Assembly: GCA_043754435.1 (NCBI GenBank)
Contig: JAYUUS010000020.1
Location: forward strand, 1-62,643
Direction: 5' to 3'
Source: JANNYA01 sp043754435
Lineage (GTDB): Bacteria; Pseudomonadota; Gammaproteobacteria; Xanthomonadales; SZUA-5
DNA length: 62,643 nt
In this document: in pieces, positions 34,038-43,233 of the stretch
Layout of the letters: every line of letters starts with the position of its first letter
How positions within the stretch are numbered: position 1 is the first letter of the stretch
Notes under the pieces: model-generated
What the model was told of the DNA's origin: nothing
Seen by the model: the letters and a program-made list of their open reading frames with translations, nothing else
Database searches by the model: none
Position numbers and translations under genes: made by a program

Positions 34038-34400
34038 ATGAAACAAACATGGCGAGTGCTTTTGCACACCGCAGTTTTTCAATGTGTCGTCGCGTTACTA
34101 GGCGCTCTAATCTTGCTGACTCTGCTTCACAAACAAGCGGCATCTGCGTTTTTAGTGGGAATCGCTTCGATGTTGATTGCGACGCTGGCTGCAGCAGCTT
34201 TAGGGCTTCGGCGCGCAACATCACCGATGGATTCTTTAGCGAAAGTGCTAGGCGCAAGTTTTTCGAAGTGGCTGTTGGTTGTAGCAGCGGTGTATTTGGC
34301 GCTCACGCGTTGGCAAATGGCGGCACTGCCGCTAATGCTAGGTGTGCTCGCCGCGCAGTTAAGCGCGATCATCGTAGGTTTGCGCCAGCCAAAGTACTAG
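34038..34400 (+). CDS. atpI: ATP synthase subunit I
   Basis: A 120-residue membrane protein with four hydrophobic segments, in the usual position at the head of the atp operon. AtpI assists assembly of the c-ring and has low sequence conservation, so the call rests mainly on context and topology. It is followed after 100 bases by atpB. Confidence 0.8.
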   Translation: MKQTWRVLLHTAVFQCVVALLGALILLTLLHKQAASAFLVGIASMLIATLAAAALGLRRATSPMDSLAKVLGASFSKWLLVVAAVYLALTRWQMAALPLMLGVLAAQLSAIIVGLRQPKY

Positions 34401-34500
34401 TTAATCAAGCATTAGTTAGACAGCCGAAGTAATTGTTTCGCGTTTCCAAATTTATTTTCACCAAGTTTTTTTTAGCAAGTTCCTTAAAGAATTGAGTGCT

Positions 34501-35397
34501 ATGGCGTTTATCGGACAACTGACGAATTTGCTTGCCAGCATGGCGGCCGCAGAAGAGGGCGGGCCGGCTGAATATGTGCAGCACCATTTGACGCACCATA
34601 AAGTTGATGTTGCGGGTGGGTTTTGGCATGTGCATATGGACTCACTTGTGATGTCTATTGGCCTTGGCATTCTAGCGATGGGTTTGTTTTGGCTGGTTGC
34701 GCGCAAAGCCACATCTGGCGTGCCGGGTAAGCTGCAGGCGTTTATCGAAATTGTGATTGAGTTTGTTGATGGTCAAGTAAAAGATGTCTTTCACGGCAGT
34801 CGCAAAGTTGTGGCACCCATCGCGCTCACTATTTTTGTCTGGGTGCTGGCGATGAATGCGATGGACTTCATTCCCCTGGAGCTTTTAGGTTCTACCGCCA
34901 GCGTCATGGGCGCAGATTCGCACCACTTATATTGGCGCTTAGTGCCGACCGCAGACATTAATATCACGCTCGCCATGTCAATGACGGTGTTTTTCCTGAT
35001 GATCGGCTTTGCCATTTCAGCGAAAGGTTTCGGCGGTTTTGGGCATGAACTCATCGCTGCGCCATTCGGTGACAAAGTGTGGCTGTACCCGATCAATTTG
35101 GGCATGAACATCGTCGAATATGTCAGTAAAGTGGCTAGTTTGGCGCTGCGGCTGTTCGGCAACATGTATGCGGGTGAGCTAGTTTTTATGCTAATTGCGC
35201 TGCTTGCAACGGCCGGCGGGCACTTCTTGCTTGCGGAAGGTTTGGCGGTGAAGGCGGGTGGCGCGCTGGCTTATCTAGGTGCAGTCATTGCCGGTGCAGG
35301 CTGGGCAATTTTTCACGTCTTAATTGTTCTGCTGCAGGCTTTCATCTTCATGATTTTGACCACTGTTTATTTGTCAATTTCAGTCGAGCACCACTAA
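34501..35397 (+). CDS. atpB: ATP synthase F0 subunit a
   Basis: Subunit a forms the proton half-channels against the c-ring. The essential arginine lies in SLALRLFGNMYAGELVF, and FIPLELLG and the C-terminal FIFMILTTVYLSISVEHH are typical. The ATG at 34501 is preferred; a TTG 9 bases upstream is also in frame. The first helix is preceded by a His-rich stretch (QHHLTHHK) common in proteobacterial AtpB. Confidence 0.95.
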   Translation: MAFIGQLTNLLASMAAAEEGGPAEYVQHHLTHHKVDVAGGFWHVHMDSLVMSIGLGILAMGLFWLVARKATSGVPGKLQAFIEIVIEFVDGQVKDVFHGSRKVVAPIALTIFVWVLAMNAMDFIPLELLGSTASVMGADSHHLYWRLVPTADINITLAMSMTVFFLMIGFAISAKGFGGFGHELIAAPFGDKVWLYPINLGMNIVEYVSKVASLALRLFGNMYAGELVFMLIALLATAGGHFLLAEGLAVKAGGALAYLGAVIAGAGWAIFHVLIVLLQAFIFMILTTVYLSISVEHH

Positions 35398-35497
35398 AAC
35401 CCCGTCGTTCTATTGTTTTTGCAACACCCAAGTTTTTTAAGCCCTTAAACCGTAGTCACTTTCCAACCAAGCTCAAAACCTACTAAAGGATCACATC

Positions 35498-35812
35498 ATG
35501 GAATCAATCACCCAAATTATCGCCGCCCTCCAAGGCAACATGGCTATCGCGATCGGCATTATTATCGGCCTCGGCGCTTTGGGCGCTTGCGTGGGTATTG
35601 GCTTGATGGCTTCTAAGTTTCTCGAAGCAACCGCACGTCAGCCAGAACTAGCGCCAATGCTGCAAGGCAAAATGTTTTTGCTCGCCGGTTTAATCGATGC
35701 CCCTTTCATTATCGGTTTGGCGGTTGCTTTGATGTTTGCGTTTGCTAACCCGCAAATCGCGACGGTCAACAATGCTGAAGCATCGAAAAATGCTGTGACG
35801 CAAGCTCAGTAA
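35498..35812 (+). CDS. atpE: ATP synthase F0 subunit c
   Basis: The c-ring subunit: two helices joined by the polar loop ARQPE. The proton-carrying aspartate lies in the second helix (AGLIDAPFIIGLAVALMFAFANP). The protein is 104 residues, longer than the classical 79, because of a C-terminal extension (IATVNNAEASKNAVTQAQ). A strong ribosome site (aaagga) precedes the ATG, as expected for the most highly made subunit. Confidence 0.95.
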   Translation: MESITQIIAALQGNMAIAIGIIIGLGALGACVGIGLMASKFLEATARQPELAPMLQGKMFLLAGLIDAPFIIGLAVALMFAFANPQIATVNNAEASKNAVTQAQ

Positions 35813-35831
35813 GCGCTGGGTTTGCTGGAGA

Positions 35832-35964
35832 TAAGCCCGATCTTGGTCGGACTGGTCAGTTTCACATAAGCCCGGTCATTAGCCGAGCGATCAAATCAGG
35901 TAAGTCCGGCTTCGGCCGGACAATCAATCAGGTAGCTTTGGCCTCGGCCGACGATCAAATTAGG
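35832..35964. repeat. Four hairpin-bearing near-tandem repeats between atpE and atpF
   Basis: Units at 35832-35866, 35867-35900, 35901-35932 and 35933-35964 each open with taag or tag and end with a form of atcaggt. Each has a central inverted repeat, clearest in unit 3 (tccggcttcggccgga). They fill most of the atpE-atpF spacer, so the atp transcript would carry up to four consecutive hairpins right after the c-subunit gene. They could stabilise or cut the message, but this is inference. Confidence 0.8.
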
Positions 35965-35977
35965 AGACTCACACGCC

Positions 35978-36448
35978 ATGGATATAAATGCGACCTTGCT
36001 CGCCCAGGCGCTCGCGTTCGCGATTTTAATCGCGTTCACGGTCAAATTCATTTGGCCGCCTTTGATAAATGCCATCGAAGAGCGCCAGAAGAAAATCGCC
36101 GACGGCCTTGCGGCTGCGGATAACGCGCGCAAAGAAGTTGCCGACGCCAAGCGTAAAGAAGAAGACATCATTACGGCGGCACGTGCCAAAGCGCAAGAAA
36201 TTTTGGATCGCGCGCACTCCACCGCGAATCAAATGGTGGATCAAGCTAAAGGCGAGGGCGCTGCGGAAAAGGCACGTCAATTGACCGCAGCGGGTGTCGA
36301 AGTGGAAACCTTGGCGCATCACGCCAAAGCTGAGCTGCGCACGAAGTTGGCAGATTTGGTTATCGCTGGTGCGGGCCGCTTGATCAAAAAAGAAATTGAT
36401 CCAGCCACGCACAAGCAGCTGATTGACCAACTGATTACTGAGATTTAA
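35978..36448 (+). CDS. atpF: ATP synthase F0 subunit b
   Basis: A 156-residue peripheral-stalk subunit: one N-terminal membrane helix (LLAQALAFAILIAFTVKFIWPPL) followed by a long charged helix (AIEERQKKIADGLAAADNARKEV) to the end. Length and pattern match the single b subunit of proteobacteria. It follows the hairpin repeats and runs into atpH after a 2-base gap. Confidence 0.95.
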   Translation: MDINATLLAQALAFAILIAFTVKFIWPPLINAIEERQKKIADGLAAADNARKEVADAKRKEEDIITAARAKAQEILDRAHSTANQMVDQAKGEGAAEKARQLTAAGVEVETLAHHAKAELRTKLADLVIAGAGRLIKKEIDPATHKQLIDQLITEI

Positions 36449-36450
36449 CC

Positions 36451-36987
36451 ATGAGCTCAACGATCACGCTGGCACGGCCATACGCAAAAGCAGCTTTTGA
36501 GTTGGCGCAAAAAGCCAATGAAGGCTTGGCATCTTGGTCCGCTAAAATTGCTCAAAGTGCTGCTCTTTGCCGCGATAGCCGCATTTTGGCCTTGGTATCT
36601 AGCCCGCGCTTGAAGCCTACGGAACGGGTGGCTTTGTTGCTCCCTAAAGATGAAGCGCCCGATTCCAGCTACACGCATTATTTGAGCGCGATGGCGGAAA
36701 ATGATCGTTTGAGTTTATTGCCCGACGTGCAATCTGAGTTTGAGCAGCTTCGTGCCACCGCCGAGCGCACGCTCAAAGTCAACGTGCGCAGCGCATTGCC
36801 GATTGAAGCGTCGCAGCAGCAGCAGTTGGTTGAAAAGCTGACTCAGCGCTTTCAACGTGCGGTGACGCTTGAAATCGTGCTGCAGCCCGACTTGATCGGT
36901 GGCGCGGTGCTGGATGCTGGCTCAATTGTGATCGACGGCTCGCTGAGCGGCAAACTTGCACGCTTGCACACAGAGCTGGCCGCATAA
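36451..36987 (+). CDS. atpH: ATP synthase F1 subunit delta
   Basis: A 178-residue stalk subunit linking F1 to b. It starts with LARPYAKAAFELAQ and ends with the conserved PDLIGGAVLDAGSIVIDGSLSGKLARL. It begins 2 bases after atpF and is followed by a 115-base spacer before atpA, which holds no gene. Confidence 0.94.
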   Translation: MSSTITLARPYAKAAFELAQKANEGLASWSAKIAQSAALCRDSRILALVSSPRLKPTERVALLLPKDEAPDSSYTHYLSAMAENDRLSLLPDVQSEFEQLRATAERTLKVNVRSALPIEASQQQQLVEKLTQRFQRAVTLEIVLQPDLIGGAVLDAGSIVIDGSLSGKLARLHTELAA

Positions 36988-37102
36988 GCCAAAAAACGCG
37001 CAGCAAAAAATATATTAAGCAAAATATTCAAAGAAGCAAATTGTAGTCCCACCGTTTTTGTATCCAAACAAAACAAACAACCCTTTTTAAACTGGAAAGC
37101 GC

Positions 37103-38650
37103 ATGCAAGCCAGCCTGAATCCCTCTGAGATCAGCGATTTAATTCGTTCGCGAATTGATAACTTCAAAACCACTTCTGAAGCCCGCAACGAAGGCACGGT
37201 AACATCCGTATCCGACGGTATTGCGCGCGTGCACGGCTTGGCCGACGCCATGCAGGGCGAAATGATCGAATTCCCGGGCAACACCTTCGGCCTCGCGCTG
37301 AATTTGGAGCGCGATTCGGTTGGCGCCGTGATCTTGGGTGCGTACGAGCAAATCAAAGAAGGCGACGTTTGCAAAACTACCGGTCGCATTCTGGAAGTGC
37401 CAGTTGGTGTTGAGCTGCTTGGCCGCGTGGTAAACGCGCTGGGTGAGCCTATCGACGGCAAAGGCCCGATTGGCGCTAAGCTCAACAGCCCAATTGAACG
37501 CGTCGCACCCGGCGTGCTCTGGCGTAAGTCGGTAGACCAACCCGTGCAAACCGGCTTTAAGGCACTCGATGCAATGGTGCCAGTGGGTCGCGGTCAACGC
37601 GAGCTGATTATCGGCGACCGTCAAACCGGCAAAACTGCGGTTGCGATTGACGCCATCATCAATCAAAAAAGCACCGGTATCAAATGTATCTATGTCGCGA
37701 TTGGGCAAAAACGCAGCTCGATTTCCAACGTGGTGCGCAAGTTAGAAGAGCACGGTGCATTAGCACACACGATTATTGTGGTTGCTTCCGCGTCTGAATC
37801 CGCCGCAATGCAATATATCGCGCCCTATTCTGGCTGCGCGATGGGCGAATACTTCATGGACCGCGGTCAAGATGCGCTGATCGTGTATGACGATTTGTCG
37901 AAGCACGCGGTGGCCTACCGTCAAATTTCGCTATTGCTGCGTCGTCCGCCCGGTCGTGAAGCGTATCCAGGCGACGTGTTCTATCTCCACAGCCGCTTGT
38001 TAGAGCGCGCCGCGCGCGTCAACGCTGATTACGTTGAAAAGTTCACCAACGGCGAAGTCAAGGGCCAAACTGGTTCATTGACCGCACTGCCCGTGATCGA
38101 AACCCAAGCGGGTGACGTTTCCGCGTTCGTGCCAACCAACGTGATCTCGATTACCGACGGCCAGATCTTTTTGGAAACCGATTTATTCAACGCTGGTATC
38201 CGCCCTGCAATTAACGCCGGTATTTCGGTATCGCGCGTCGGTGGCGCAGCGCAAACCAAGGCGATCAAAAAACTTGGCGGCGGCGTGCGCTTGGTGTTGG
38301 CGCAATATCGTGAGCTCGCGGCATTCGCACAGTTCGCATCCGATTTGGACGAAACCACGCGTAAGCAGCTGGAACGCGGCCAACGCGTAACCGAATTAAT
38401 GAAGCAAAAGCAATATTCGCCATTGTCCGTCGCTGAAATTGCGCTGTCGCTGTACGCCGCGAATGAAGGCTATTTGGACAACCTACCGTTGAACAAAATT
38501 CTGCCGTTTGAAGCGGGCATGCATCAGTTTTTCCGTAATTCGTACAAAGATTTGATGGCAGCAATGGACAAATCGGGCGACTGGGATAAAGAGATCGAAG
38601 GCAAATTCCAAGCCGGGATCACTGAGTTCAAGAAAACCGGTAGCTACTAA
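37103..38650 (+). CDS. atpA: ATP synthase F1 subunit alpha
   Basis: A 515-residue non-catalytic nucleotide-binding subunit. The P-loop GDRQTGKTAVAIDAI, the SSISNVVRKLEEHGAL stretch and the signature PAINAGISVSRVGGAAQ are all conserved. It starts MQASLNPSEISDLIRSRI as in other proteobacteria. Same strand and operon as the other atp genes. Confidence 0.97.
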   Translation: MQASLNPSEISDLIRSRIDNFKTTSEARNEGTVTSVSDGIARVHGLADAMQGEMIEFPGNTFGLALNLERDSVGAVILGAYEQIKEGDVCKTTGRILEVPVGVELLGRVVNALGEPIDGKGPIGAKLNSPIERVAPGVLWRKSVDQPVQTGFKALDAMVPVGRGQRELIIGDRQTGKTAVAIDAIINQKSTGIKCIYVAIGQKRSSISNVVRKLEEHGALAHTIIVVASASESAAMQYIAPYSGCAMGEYFMDRGQDALIVYDDLSKHAVAYRQISLLLRRPPGREAYPGDVFYLHSRLLERAARVNADYVEKFTNGEVKGQTGSLTALPVIETQAGDVSAFVPTNVISITDGQIFLETDLFNAGIRPAINAGISVSRVGGAAQTKAIKKLGGGVRLVLAQYRELAAFAQFASDLDETTRKQLERGQRVTELMKQKQYSPLSVAEIALSLYAANEGYLDNLPLNKILPFEAGMHQFFRNSYKDLMAAMDKSGDWDKEIEGKFQAGITEFKKTGSY

Positions 38651-38696
38651 GCTTTCAAGCTTTGAAGCGTTTGTTGATTAGTTAAGGCGAAACCAG

Positions 38697-39557
38697 ATGG
38701 CCGGCGGCAGAGAAATTAAAACCAAAATCAAGAGCGTGCAAAACACCCGCAAGGTGACGCGCGCGCTTGAAATGGTCAGCGCAAGCAAAATTCGTAAAGC
38801 GCAAGAGCAAATGCGCCAGTCGCGCCCGTATGTGCAGGCGATGCGCACCATCATTGGGCACTTGGCGCTTGCGCAAAGCGACTATAAACACCCGTTTTTA
38901 GCGGAACGTCCGGTCAAACGCGTTGGCTTTTTAGTGGTGTCCTCAGATCGCGGTTTGTGCGGCGGCTTGAACTCAAATCAGTTCAAGTTGCTCTTAGGCG
39001 AAATGCGTAAATTCCAGGAAGCGGGCTGCGAAATTGACGTGGTCTGCGTCGGCAACAAAGCGTCTGCATTTTTCCGTCGCTTAAAAGTCAATATGATCGC
39101 CGCGCAATCGGGCTTGGGCGACAAGCCACAGCTGGCTAAGCTTGTTGGCACCATCAAAATTATGTTGGACGCCTACAGCGAAGGCAAAATTGACCGTTTA
39201 TTCATTAGCTACAACGATTTTGTTAACACCATGTCGCAGCAGGCCAAGGTCGATCAATTGCTGCCACTGCTAACGTCTGATCGCTTGCACACCCGCCACG
39301 CCTGGGATTATTTGTACGAGCCTGATGCCAAGACGGTGTTGGATCACACGTTGACCCGCTACGTCGAATCGCTGGCGTTTCAAGCGGTTTTGGAAAATTT
39401 AGCTTCCGAACACGCGGCGCGCATGGTGGCGATGAAGTCCGCTAGCGACAACGCGGGCAGCCTGATTCAAACGCTGACCTTGATCTATAACAAGGCGCGT
39501 CAGGCCGCGATTACCCAAGAAATTTCAGAAATCGTTGGCGGCGCAGCAGCGGTCTAA
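38697..39557 (+). CDS. atpG: ATP synthase F1 subunit gamma
   Basis: The 286-residue rotor shaft. N-terminal REIKTKIKSVQNTRKVTRALEMVSASKIRKAQ and C-terminal ASDNAGSLIQTLTLIYNKARQAAITQEISEIVGGAAAV are the coiled-coil ends; SSDRGLCGGLNSN is the conserved central part. The spacer to atpD is 83 bases. Confidence 0.96.
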   Translation: MAGGREIKTKIKSVQNTRKVTRALEMVSASKIRKAQEQMRQSRPYVQAMRTIIGHLALAQSDYKHPFLAERPVKRVGFLVVSSDRGLCGGLNSNQFKLLLGEMRKFQEAGCEIDVVCVGNKASAFFRRLKVNMIAAQSGLGDKPQLAKLVGTIKIMLDAYSEGKIDRLFISYNDFVNTMSQQAKVDQLLPLLTSDRLHTRHAWDYLYEPDAKTVLDHTLTRYVESLAFQAVLENLASEHAARMVAMKSASDNAGSLIQTLTLIYNKARQAAITQEISEIVGGAAAV

Positions 39558-39640
39558 TCGCACACCGATTTAGTTCACACCTCTTTAGTCCACACCCATT
39601 TTAAACCTTTGTCATTCACCCTTTTGTCGGAGTACTAGCC

Positions 39641-41065
39641 ATGAGCCAAGGCACTATCGTTCAAGTCATCGGCGCTGTCGTCGACGTCGAATTTCCACGC
39701 GGCAGCGTTCCTAAAATCTATGACGCGTTAAAAATCGCCGGCACCGCGATTACGCTGGAAGTGCAACAGCAGCTCGGCGATGGCGTAGTACGCACGATTG
39801 CGCTGGGTTCCACGGACGGCCTCAAGCGCGGCTTGATCGTCGATAACACCGGCGAAGGCATCAAAGTGCCGGTCGGCGTGGCAACGCTGGGCCGCATCAT
39901 GGACGTGCTCGGTAACCCGATCGACGAACGCGGCCCGATTGGCGAAAAAGAACGCTGGGTTATCCATCGCAAAGCGCCGGAGTATGATGAGCAGTCTTCT
40001 GGCAACGAACTGCTGGAAACCGGCATCAAGGTGATCGACTTAATGTGCCCATTTGCCAAGGGCGGTAAGGTCGGTTTATTCGGCGGTGCGGGCGTGGGTA
40101 AAACCGTCAACATGCTTGAATTAATTAACAATATTGCCACCGAGCACGCCGGTCTATCGGTGTTTGCCGGCGTCGGTGAGCGTACCCGCGAAGGCAACGA
40201 TTTCTATCACGAAATGGCGGAAGCGGGCGTTATCAAACTGGAAAACCTGCCTGAGTCCAAAGTGGCGATGGTGTACGGCCAAATGAACGAGCCGCCCGGC
40301 AACCGTTTGCGCGTCGCCTTGACCGGTTTGACGATGGCGGAATACTTCCGTGACGAGAAAGATGCGTCTGGCAAAGGTCGTGACGTGCTGTTCTTCGTTG
40401 ACAATATTTATCGCTACACCTTGGCCGGCACCGAAGTGTCCGCACTGTTAGGGCGCATGCCGTCCGCCGTGGGCTATCAGCCGACCTTGGCGGAAGAAAT
40501 GGGCCGTTTGCAAGAGCGTATTACTTCAACCAAGACCGGCTCGATTACCTCGATCCAAGCGGTTTACGTACCCGCCGATGACTTGACCGATCCAAGCCCA
40601 GCCACCACCTTTGCGCACTTAGACGCGACCGTGGTGTTGAGCCGTAACATCGCGTCCTTGGGGATTTACCCAGCGGTGGATCCACTCGATTCGTCTAGTC
40701 GCCAGCTTGATCCTTTGGTCGTCGGTCAAGAACACTATGACGTTGCACGCCGAGTACAGGGCATGTTGCAGCGCTACAAAGAGCTGAAAGACATTATCGC
40801 GATTTTGGGTATGGACGAATTGTCAGAAGACGACAAGAAAGCTGTGTCTCGCGCGCGCAAAGTCGAGCGTTTCTTCAGCCAGCCGTTCCACGTCGCGGAA
40901 GTTTTCACCGGTGCAAAGGGCAAATACGTCAGCTTGAAAGACACCATTCGCGGCTTCAAGATGATTGTGGACGGCGAAGTCGATAACTTGCCTGAGCAAG
41001 CGTTTTATATGGTCGGCGGCATAGACGAAGCCGTCGAAAAAGGCAACAAAATGCTCGCCAAATAA
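39641..41065 (+). CDS. atpD: ATP synthase F1 subunit beta
   Basis: The 474-residue catalytic subunit. P-loop GGAGVGKTVNMLELI, catalytic glutamate in GERTREGNDFYHEM, Walker B VLFFVDNIYRYTLAGTEVSALLGRMPSAVGYQPTL and the DELSE loop are present. It is followed by two hairpins before atpC. Confidence 0.97.
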   Translation: MSQGTIVQVIGAVVDVEFPRGSVPKIYDALKIAGTAITLEVQQQLGDGVVRTIALGSTDGLKRGLIVDNTGEGIKVPVGVATLGRIMDVLGNPIDERGPIGEKERWVIHRKAPEYDEQSSGNELLETGIKVIDLMCPFAKGGKVGLFGGAGVGKTVNMLELINNIATEHAGLSVFAGVGERTREGNDFYHEMAEAGVIKLENLPESKVAMVYGQMNEPPGNRLRVALTGLTMAEYFRDEKDASGKGRDVLFFVDNIYRYTLAGTEVSALLGRMPSAVGYQPTLAEEMGRLQERITSTKTGSITSIQAVYVPADDLTDPSPATTFAHLDATVVLSRNIASLGIYPAVDPLDSSSRQLDPLVVGQEHYDVARRVQGMLQRYKELKDIIAILGMDELSEDDKKAVSRARKVERFFSQPFHVAEVFTGAKGKYVSLKDTIRGFKMIVDGEVDNLPEQAFYMVGGIDEAVEKGNKMLAK

Positions 41066-41071
41066 GCTACG

Positions 41072-41139
41072 GCGCAGGCCGCTCGCTGCGTTGAGCCTGC
41101 GCTTGGACCCCAGTCACTCACTACAGTGAGCTCCTGGGG
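41072..41139. other. Two consecutive hairpins in the atpD-atpC spacer
   Basis: A first stem gcgcaggc/gcctgcgc pairs 41072-41079 with 41095-41102. A second has ccccag/ctgggg at 41108-41113 and 41134-41139, enclosing a smaller ctcact/agtgag. The spacer between atpD and atpC is 176 bases, longer than the others in the operon. No T run follows, so they look like processing or attenuation elements rather than terminators. Confidence 0.6.
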
Positions 41140-41241
41140 CTTCGCGCTGGTCTCGCCTTGCGATCAGCCTTGCTCGTGACGCTTATTTCTTCGTCGTAAT
41201 TGTTAGAAAAACAGAACTAAACATCGCTGATCGGGATATCC

Positions 41242-41664
41242 ATGGCCACCATTCAATGCAATATCGTTTCTGCAGAACGCGAGATTTTTTCGGGTTTAGC
41301 AACTATGGTCGTCGTCAGTGGCGAAATGGGTGAATTGGGCATAGCACCCCATCACGCGCCGCTGATTACGCGTATTAAGCCTGGTCAAGTGCGTGTGCTG
41401 AATGGCGATTCTGAGGAGCAACACTTTTACGTGTCGGGCGGTATTTTGGAAGTGCAGCCGGACTTGATCACGATACTTGCCGATACCGCGCTGCGTGCTG
41501 CGGATATTGACGAAAGTAAAGCGCTAGAAGCGAAAGCGGAAGCCGAACGTCTTCTGGCTGGACGCGATGCCTCAATGGAAATTGCCGCTGCTCAGCAGCA
41601 GTTGATGCAGGCCGTGGCGCAATTGCAGGCCCTGGAGCGATTGCGCAAGAATTTGAAGCATTAA
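41242..41664 (+). CDS. atpC: ATP synthase F1 subunit epsilon
   Basis: A 140-residue regulatory subunit: the beta-sandwich starts TIQCNIVSAEREIFSGLATMVVVSGEMGELGIAPHHAPLIT and the C-terminal two-helix part is Ala/Gln-rich. It is the last gene of the operon and is followed by a rho-independent terminator. Confidence 0.96.
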   Translation: MATIQCNIVSAEREIFSGLATMVVVSGEMGELGIAPHHAPLITRIKPGQVRVLNGDSEEQHFYVSGGILEVQPDLITILADTALRAADIDESKALEAKAEAERLLAGRDASMEIAAAQQQLMQAVAQLQALERLRKNLKH

Positions 41665-41686
41665 GTTAGCGCCATTGCGAATCTCC

Positions 41687-41719
41687 AAAAAACCTCGCCA
41701 AAAGCGAGGTTTTTGTTTT
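41687..41719 (+). terminator. Rho-independent terminator of the atp operon
   Basis: The stem aaaacctcgc (41689-41698) and gcgaggtttt (41704-41713), with a 5-base loop, is followed by a T-rich tail. It lies 25 bases after atpC. Confidence 0.88.
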
Positions 41720-41847
41720 CTGGAATAGGGCAGGAAGCAAACGAACGCGCGCAGCTGCATAGCTTTTTTTCTTTTTTTTGCGGCTAAACTGGGTGCATGC
41801 CGAAATCACCCCAACCGGGAATTGCAGCCCACAATGTTAGGCAAACG

Positions 41848-43155
41848 ATGATCAGTCGCACCGAATTTCAACGCCGCCGCAAGCTTTTGATGGCCTTGGC
41901 ACAGGCACCTGCAGCCATTATTGTGCCCGCCGCCCCCGCGCGGGTGCGCAGCGTTGATGCCTTTTACGCTTACCGCCAAGACAGTGATTTGGCATATTTG
42001 ACCGGGTTCGAAGAGCCTGACGCAGTACTGGTGTTGATTCCAGGACGGGCAGCGGCGCAAAGCATTCTATTTTGCCGTGAGCGCTCCGCTGAACGCGAAC
42101 GCTGGAATGGCGAAGTAATCGGGCCGGAGCGTGCGCCTGCGCTGTTGGGTGTGGATGATGCGTTTCCAATTGAAGATATCGACGATATTTTGCCAAACTT
42201 GATTGATGGCCGCGAACGCGTCTACTACCACTTTGGACGCGACGCCGAGTTCGATTTGAAAGTGTTGAGCTGGATTAATCGCTTACGCGCGCAAAAACCG
42301 CGTGGCGCACGCGCCCCGGAAAGCATTATCGCGCTGGGGCATTTATTAGGCGATTTACGCCTGTTTAAAAGCAAGGGCGAGCTGAAGTTAATGCGCCAAG
42401 CGGTCGCGATTTCCGCGCTCGCGCATCAGCAAGTCATGCGCACCGCGCGCCCAGGTTTGAGTGAAAATCAAATCGAAGCAGAAATAATGTATATCTTTCG
42501 CTCGCACAACGCCGTTGCTGCGTATGAACCGACGGTTGCAGCTGGCAGAAATGCCTGCACGCTGCACTATCGCGGCAATAAAAGCCCCTTGATTGCGGGC
42601 GAATTATTGCTAGTCGATGCCGGCTGCGAAGTTTCCTGCTACGCCTCCGACATTACCCGAACCATGCCGATTTCCGGCCGGTTCAGCACAGCCCAACGCG
42701 ATCTTTATCAAGTCGTTTTAAGCGCACAAGAAGCCGGCATTGCCGCCGCCAAAATGGGCAATGCTTGGCGCAACATTCACGACGCCGCGTTGCGTGAAAT
42801 AGTGCGCGGTTTGATTGCGCTAAAGCTGCTGCGGGGCAATTTAGATAAAGCCATTGCCAGCGGCAGCTATAAAACCTATTTCCCACATAAAACCGGGCAT
42901 TGGTTAGGTTTAGACGTACACGATGTGGGGGATTACCATATTGAAGGCAGCTCCAGAATTTTGGAATCTGGCATGGTGTTAACGGTCGAACCGGGTATAT
43001 ACATTGCACACGATGATACAAAAGCCAGCAAAGCCCTGCGCGGGCAGGCGGTGCGCATTGAAGACGAAGTAGCGATAACGCCGCTGGGGCCACAGCTTTT
43101 GACAGGCGCCGTGCCGCGCTCGGCTGAGGCGATTGAAGGATTTATGCGAGGGTAA
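41848..43155 (+). CDS. pepP: Xaa-Pro aminopeptidase PepP (M24B)
   Basis: A dimetal peptidase that removes N-terminal residues before proline. The ligands are visible in LLLVDAGCEVSCYASDITRTMP (two Asp), PHKTGHWLGLDVHDVGDYH (His), VLTVEPGIYI (Glu) and VRIEDEVAITP (Glu). The N-terminal creatinase-like domain starts RTEFQRRRKLLMALAQAPAAIIVPAA. The ATG at 41848 (MISRTEF) gives 435 residues and fits the family. A start at 41797 would add 17 residues. Confidence 0.93.
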   Translation: MISRTEFQRRRKLLMALAQAPAAIIVPAAPARVRSVDAFYAYRQDSDLAYLTGFEEPDAVLVLIPGRAAAQSILFCRERSAERERWNGEVIGPERAPALLGVDDAFPIEDIDDILPNLIDGRERVYYHFGRDAEFDLKVLSWINRLRAQKPRGARAPESIIALGHLLGDLRLFKSKGELKLMRQAVAISALAHQQVMRTARPGLSENQIEAEIMYIFRSHNAVAAYEPTVAAGRNACTLHYRGNKSPLIAGELLLVDAGCEVSCYASDITRTMPISGRFSTAQRDLYQVVLSAQEAGIAAAKMGNAWRNIHDAALREIVRGLIALKLLRGNLDKAIASGSYKTYFPHKTGHWLGLDVHDVGDYHIEGSSRILESGMVLTVEPGIYIAHDDTKASKALRGQAVRIEDEVAITPLGPQLLTGAVPRSAEAIEGFMRG

Positions 43156-43163
43156 GGCCCGAG

Positions 43164-43179
43164 TGTTCCACGTGGAACA
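43164..43179. promoter_or_regulatory. parS-like site 1
   Basis: tgttccacgtggaaca is a perfect 16-base palindrome identical to the common ParB-binding consensus. It lies between the convergent ends of pepP and gyrB. Confidence 0.85.
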
Positions 43180-43191
43180 CCCCGACCGCAA

Positions 43192-43207
43192 TGTTCCACG
43201 TGGAACC
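43192..43207. promoter_or_regulatory. parS-like site 2
   Basis: tgttccacgtggaacc differs from site 1 only at the last base. The two centres are 28 bases apart, in the same spacer. Confidence 0.82.
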
Positions 43208-43233
43208 CCCCGACTGCCAAATCCAACCCGCAA

